Positions 5,267 through 8,166 of a DNA stretch of 8,166 nucleotides are shown one piece after another; within the stretch, counting starts at the first letter, position 1, and each line of letters begins with the position of its first letter. The notes beneath the pieces are model-generated. The model was not told the DNA's origin, ran no database searches, and saw only the letters and a list, made by a program, of their open reading frames with translations. Location: assembly GCA_013203065.1 (NCBI GenBank), contig JABMQV010000488.1:1-8166 (forward strand). Reading direction: 5' to 3'. The translations under genes were made by a program, and so were the position numbers. The DNA is from Desulfobacteraceae bacterium. Its GTDB lineage: Bacteria; Desulfobacterota; DSM-4660; Desulfatiglandales; Desulfatiglandaceae.

Positions 5267-6097
5267 TTGGAAAAAGATCCTAGAACAGCATCCGTCATCC
5301 TGGCCGCGGGACGGGGCAGCCGTATGAAAGGCTTTGGCGGCAATAAGACCCTGCTGCCCCTGGTCCCAAAGACCTCCTCTTTTGATGGAGATCACCCCAT
5401 ACTCCTGGAGATCCTCCAGGGCCTGCCTCCTGGCCCCAAGGCCGTGGTTGTCAATTACAAAAAGGAGGACGTGATTGAGGCCACCCGCGGTCTCGGCCTT
5501 ACCTATTGTGAACAGTCAGAGCTCAACGGAACCGGGGGCGCCCTGCTCGCAGCGAGGGAGTTCCTGGAAAAGCAGGACTGCTCCAGTGTCCTTATCACCA
5601 TGGGCGATGTCCCTTTTGTGGGGAAGGAAACAAACAGGGCACTTATAGCCAGACTCGAAGACAAGGGCGTGGTGGTACTTGGATTCCGTCCGGAGTCAAA
5701 AAAACAATATGGGGTATTGAAACTTGAAGGAGACCGGGTTCGCAAGATCATCGAATGGAGGTATTGGAGCGCATACACTGAAGCGGTAAAAGAGACCCTT
5801 GATATATGCAATTCAGGAATCTGTGCGGCAAGAAGAGATGAGGTGCTCCGTTACATCCCGGTACTCGCCTCGAGGCCACATAGCATCCAAAAAGAGATTG
5901 GCGGGAAACTGGTGGAAGTGGAGGAGTTTTTCCTCACAGATCTTATGGAATATATGGATGAGGGAGGGGTGGAGATCGGGTACGAAGTGGCAGAAGAGAT
6001 TCAAGTAATGGGTATCGACGACCTGGATGCCCTTAAAAAGGCCCAGGATATTTTCAGGTCACGGGCGATGCCCCAGGGTCGGGACATTAGGGCCTAG
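5267..6097 (+). CDS. Stand-alone GlmU-like sugar-1-phosphate nucleotidyltransferase
   Basis: This 276-residue protein is a nucleotidyltransferase of the GlmU N-terminal type, which makes an NDP-sugar from NTP and a sugar 1-phosphate. The visible motifs are LAAGRGSRM (12-20) followed by K27; Q83; NGTGGAL (87-93); GDVPF with the metal-binding D114; Y148-G149; E163; CNSGICA with N182; and FFLTDLM. These match GlmU uridylyltransferase residues in order. The left-handed beta-helix acetyltransferase domain of full-length GlmU (about 456 residues) is absent. Where GlmU has its second metal ligand Asn in a GVN motif, this protein has GID (about residue 245), a change seen in other sugar nucleotidyltransferases. 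The TTG start with AGGAG four bases before it is the only possible start, since TAG lies just upstream in frame and the LAAG motif begins at residue 12. The substrate is not determined. The stop codon overlaps that of the convergent channel gene. Confidence 0.85.
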   Translation: MEKDPRTASVILAAGRGSRMKGFGGNKTLLPLVPKTSSFDGDHPILLEILQGLPPGPKAVVVNYKKEDVIEATRGLGLTYCEQSELNGTGGALLAAREFLEKQDCSSVLITMGDVPFVGKETNRALIARLEDKGVVVLGFRPESKKQYGVLKLEGDRVRKIIEWRYWSAYTEAVKETLDICNSGICAARRDEVLRYIPVLASRPHSIQKEIGGKLVEVEEFFLTDLMEYMDEGGVEIGYEVAEEIQVMGIDDLDALKKAQDIFRSRAMPQGRDIRA

Positions 6098-7143
6098 TTG
6101 CCAGATAGCTTTTCAGCCAATTTTTCCAGATCTCCGGCTTGACCAAGGGAAATCAGGGTATCCCCCGATTCAATCCGGGTATGGGATGAGGGATTGAAGC
6201 TCATCTCACCGTCTTTCTTACGGATGGCCAATATGATAATATTCAGCTCCTGCCTGATACCCGAATCTACCAGGGTAACGCCATTCAGGCTTGACCGCTC
6301 CCCAACCAGCAACTCTTCCAACTTCAATTCAATATCCTTATCATGAACCGTCAGTTCCAGGAAATCCGTTACTGCCGGTTTGACAATGGTCTGAGCCATC
6401 TTGCGGCCCCCGATCACATAGGGCAGCACAACCCTGTCAGCCCCTCCTCTCAGGAGCTTTTTTTGAGTCTGTTCATCATCTGCCCGGGAAAGGATATAGA
6501 GGTCGGGCTTGAGGCCCCTTGCGGTCATTGTTATGAAAAGGTTATCCGCATCCGACTCCACAACAGCTACCAGCCCCTTTGCCCTCTCAATGCCCGCTGC
6601 TATCAAGACGTCTTCGGTGGTAGCGTCCCCAAGGATATAGGGTATACCTTCATGTTCCAGGGCTTCTCTTGAATCTGGATCTTGATCGATGGCGATCACC
6701 GGTATTTTGTTGGAGTTAAGCTCCTGTGCGATGATCCTGCCGATGCGGCCATACCCACACATAATGTAGTGGTCTTTTAGTGATCTTATCTTCAGTCCCA
6801 ATTTTCTCCTCCCCAAGATAGCTCTCACCTGAAACTCAACCATGGCCTGGGCTACCATGCCAAGGGCATAGGCCAGGACACCCATCCCCACGAAGATCAA
6901 GATGATGGTAAAGACCCTGCCCGGTTCCGACACCTGCCGTATCTCTCCATACCCCACCGTCGTAATCGTAATAACGGTCATGTAAAGGGCATCCAGGAGG
7001 TGCCATTTCTCAATGACCATATACCCGATGGTGCCGATCAGCAGGACCCCTACCAACAGTATGACACCCCGCACGATCTTTATCGATCCACGAGATGAGA
7101 GGGTATCATCAATGCCTTTGTTTGCGGTCATTTCAAAGCCCAA
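6094..7143 (-). CDS. RCK-domain potassium channel, MthK-like architecture
   Basis: This is an inner-membrane potassium channel subunit gated by a cytoplasmic RCK ring. Order of parts: a short cytoplasmic start; first membrane helix at about 23-44; a pore helix and selectivity filter TTVGYGE (61-67); second membrane helix at about 77-104 with glycines at 86, 88 and 95; an RCK/TrkA-N Rossmann domain with GYGRIG (130-135), an Asp ending the second strand (D153) and GDAT (172-175); then a TrkA-C domain at about 262-346. The 349 residues match MthK-type channels. By recalled alignment, the MthK calcium ligands D184 and E210 correspond to V194 and R220 here, so the ligand may differ. The start is uncertain: TTG at 7143 or ATG at 7131, neither with a good ribosome site. 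It lies 42 bases downstream of the acyl-CoA synthetase gene and may be co-transcribed. Confidence 0.93.
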   Translation of the reverse strand: MGFEMTANKGIDDTLSSRGSIKIVRGVILLVGVLLIGTIGYMVIEKWHLLDALYMTVITITTVGYGEIRQVSEPGRVFTIILIFVGMGVLAYALGMVAQAMVEFQVRAILGRRKLGLKIRSLKDHYIMCGYGRIGRIIAQELNSNKIPVIAIDQDPDSREALEHEGIPYILGDATTEDVLIAAGIERAKGLVAVVESDADNLFITMTARGLKPDLYILSRADDEQTQKKLLRGGADRVVLPYVIGGRKMAQTIVKPAVTDFLELTVHDKDIELKLEELLVGERSSLNGVTLVDSGIRQELNIIILAIRKKDGEMSFNPSSHTRIESGDTLISLGQAGDLEKLAEKLSGN

Positions 7144-7185
7144 CGTTCCATTCTTGATCTATCGGCATACGAAAAGGACATTTAC
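7144..7185 (-). other. Short spacer between acyl-CoA synthetase and channel genes
   Basis: The 42 bases have no recognisable hairpin terminator or promoter pair, which is compatible with read-through from the acyl-CoA synthetase gene into the channel gene. The only ribosome-site candidate is GGAA, placed too close to the TTG at 7143. An in-frame TAG on the minus strand 12 bases before that TTG (plus-strand 7156-7158) prevents any earlier start. Confidence 0.35.
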
Positions 7186-8166
7186 CTATTTTCCCAGGTA
7201 TTCCTCCTGTGCCAGCTCTCCCAGCCTGAATTTTTGGACCTTGCCACTCCGGGTCATTGGAAAATCAGGGACAATCTTGAAATACCGCGGCTGTCTCTCT
7301 TCGCTCAGATGCTTTTTCACATGCGCGGCCACATCTTCGGTAGACAAGAGAGACCCTTCCTTCACCTTTACCCAGGCAGCCACCTCCTGCCCCTTTTCGG
7401 GATGGGGGAAACCAAAAACCTGAGCCTCCGATATCTCTGAAAGCCCATACAGGATCTCCTCCACTTCAACCGGATAGATCTCTATACCATCCCTGCCGAT
7501 GACATCCTTTAGCCGACCCGTCATTTTGACATATCGATGATCATCCATTTCCCCAAGGTCCCCCGTGTGAAACCATCCCCCTCGGTCAATGGCCGCCGCC
7601 GTTGCAGCTGGCATCTTGTAATAACCCTTCATCAAGAATCCCTTTGTGCAAATCTCCCCCTGGCTCCCAAGTGGAAGATCATCACCGGTGTCCGGATCCA
7701 CAATCTTGACCTGGCTGCACTCGAGTGGGGTCCCGATGGTCGACACGCGCAGCCCTATTGGGTCATTAGGTCTGGTCATCGTTATCCATGAACAGGTTTC
7801 GGTAATTCCATAGGCCACGGTGATGTCGGAGACCCCTATCTCCTCCACCAGTCTCCTCATCAATTCCATAGGACATGGAGAGCCACCGATAATTCCCTTT
7901 AGGACCCCCTTCCATCTCTTTTCGTCAAACTCGGGATGGTCCAACAGGGAGATGAGCATGCTGGGAGAGGCATACATGGCCGTACACGCTTCCGTATCTA
8001 TCGCCTGTAGGATCTTGGCTGGATCAAAGCTCTGACAGGGCATGATCAGAGCAGCCCCTGTCAGAAGTCCTGCCAGTGAAATGCAGGTGTTCCCGAACAT
8101 ATGGAAGAGTGGAAAAAAGAGGCAAAGCCTGTCCTCATGGGTGATCCCCTGGCGCGCAGTTGAGAA
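7186..8166 (-). CDS. AMP-forming acyl-CoA synthetase, N-terminus outside the window
   Basis: This ANL-superfamily enzyme activates a carboxylic acid with ATP to an acyl-AMP and transfers it to CoA. The frame is open to the right edge: 22 codons precede the first visible ATG at 8100 and include a DRLCLFFPLFHMFGN element typical of the internal A4 region, so that ATG is not the start. About 326 residues are visible, probably just over half of the protein. Motifs, counted from 8100: VAYGITE (95-101), WFHTGD (176-181), GRLKDVI (195-201) and RSGKVQKF (284-291) with the adenylation Lys at 287. The hinge segment reads GRDGIEIYPVEVEE, slightly different from the usual RGGENIYP form. The substrate cannot be read from this part; medium- or long-chain fatty acids are possible. 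The potassium channel gene follows on the same strand. Confidence 0.93.
   Translation of the reverse strand, partial: FSTARQGITHEDRLCLFFPLFHMFGNTCISLAGLLTGAALIMPCQSFDPAKILQAIDTEACTAMYASPSMLISLLDHPEFDEKRWKGVLKGIIGGSPCPMELMRRLVEEIGVSDITVAYGITETCSWITMTRPNDPIGLRVSTIGTPLECSQVKIVDPDTGDDLPLGSQGEICTKGFLMKGYYKMPAATAAAIDRGGWFHTGDLGEMDDHRYVKMTGRLKDVIGRDGIEIYPVEVEEILYGLSEISEAQVFGFPHPEKGQEVAAWVKVKEGSLLSTEDVAAHVKKHLSEERQPRYFKIVPDFPMTRSGKVQKFRLGELAQEEYLGK

Noticed and set aside
5503..5811. 102-codon minus-strand frame opposite the nucleotidyltransferase
   Set aside because: It is antisense to motif-bearing coding sequence and has a Ser/Leu-rich random look.
7013..7423. 136-codon plus-strand frame across the channel start and acyl-CoA synthetase end
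   Set aside because: It is antisense to two well-supported genes and has no recognisable domain or ribosome site.
1..8166. CRISPR array, tRNA or rRNA gene, insertion sequence, toxin-antitoxin or defence system
   Set aside because: Reading both strands showed no regularly spaced repeats, cloverleaf sequences, transposase motifs or terminal inverted repeats. The RtcB-archease pair could be linked to RNA damage by toxins, but no toxin gene is present here.

Overview
The window most resembles the chromosome of a Gram-negative, probably anaerobic bacterium of the Desulfobacterota/deltaproteobacterial type. This is an inference from gene content and protein style, and no rRNA or other phylogenetic marker is present. 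Supporting points are a periplasmic DacB/PBP4-type peptidase, a possible LolA C-terminus, an archease-RtcB pair, cysteine-rich small proteins and free use of GTG/TTG starts. Base composition looks slightly above 50% G+C and even throughout. I see no insertion sequence, tRNA, rRNA, CRISPR array or phage gene. The genes are densely packed housekeeping and conserved-accessory genes.

Layout. (1) 1-83, +: the last 26 codons of a gene entering from the left, possibly LolA-like. (2) 163-1065, -: a MoxR-family AAA+ ATPase of the CoxD-like branch, starting at TTG, without a visible von Willebrand partner. (3) 1066-1184: a divergent spacer with back-to-back, interleaved promoter-like elements. (4) 1185-1460 and 1503-2738, +: an uncharacterised conserved 91-residue protein followed by a DacB (peptidase family S13) D,D-carboxypeptidase/endopeptidase, probably co-transcribed. 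(5) 2758-3036, -: a 92-residue multi-cysteine zinc-ribbon-like protein, convergent with dacB and divergent from the next operon. (6) 3105-5025, +: archease then RtcB, the RNA-ligase repair operon. Its promoter has a perfect TTGACA -35 element, and the predicted transcription start falls at the archease ATG, so the first gene is probably leaderless. (7) 5026-5266: a 241-base spacer with a good promoter and a long leader. (8) 5267-6097, +: a stand-alone GlmU-like nucleotidyltransferase without the acetyltransferase domain. (9) 6094-7143 and 7186-8166, -: an RCK-gated two-helix potassium channel downstream of an AMP-forming acyl-CoA synthetase that runs off the right edge.

How they fit together. 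The clearest functional unit is archease-RtcB, where archease speeds RtcB guanylylation so that it can join 2',3'-cyclic-phosphate (or 3'-phosphate) RNA to 5'-OH RNA. All RtcB metal-binding and guanylylation residues are visible. The divergent zinc-ribbon gene shares its 68-base upstream region with this operon and is the best candidate for an undescribed neighbour. The cell-wall gene dacB, the potassium channel, the acyl-CoA synthetase and the nucleotidyltransferase look like independent functions. The nucleotidyltransferase and channel genes converge so tightly that their stop codons overlap in a CTAG tetranucleotide. I did not find a clearly novel multi-gene system. The most interesting items are the leaderless archease start, the zinc-ribbon neighbour, the orphan MoxR with its divergent small protein, and the channel's apparent loss of MthK-type calcium ligands.
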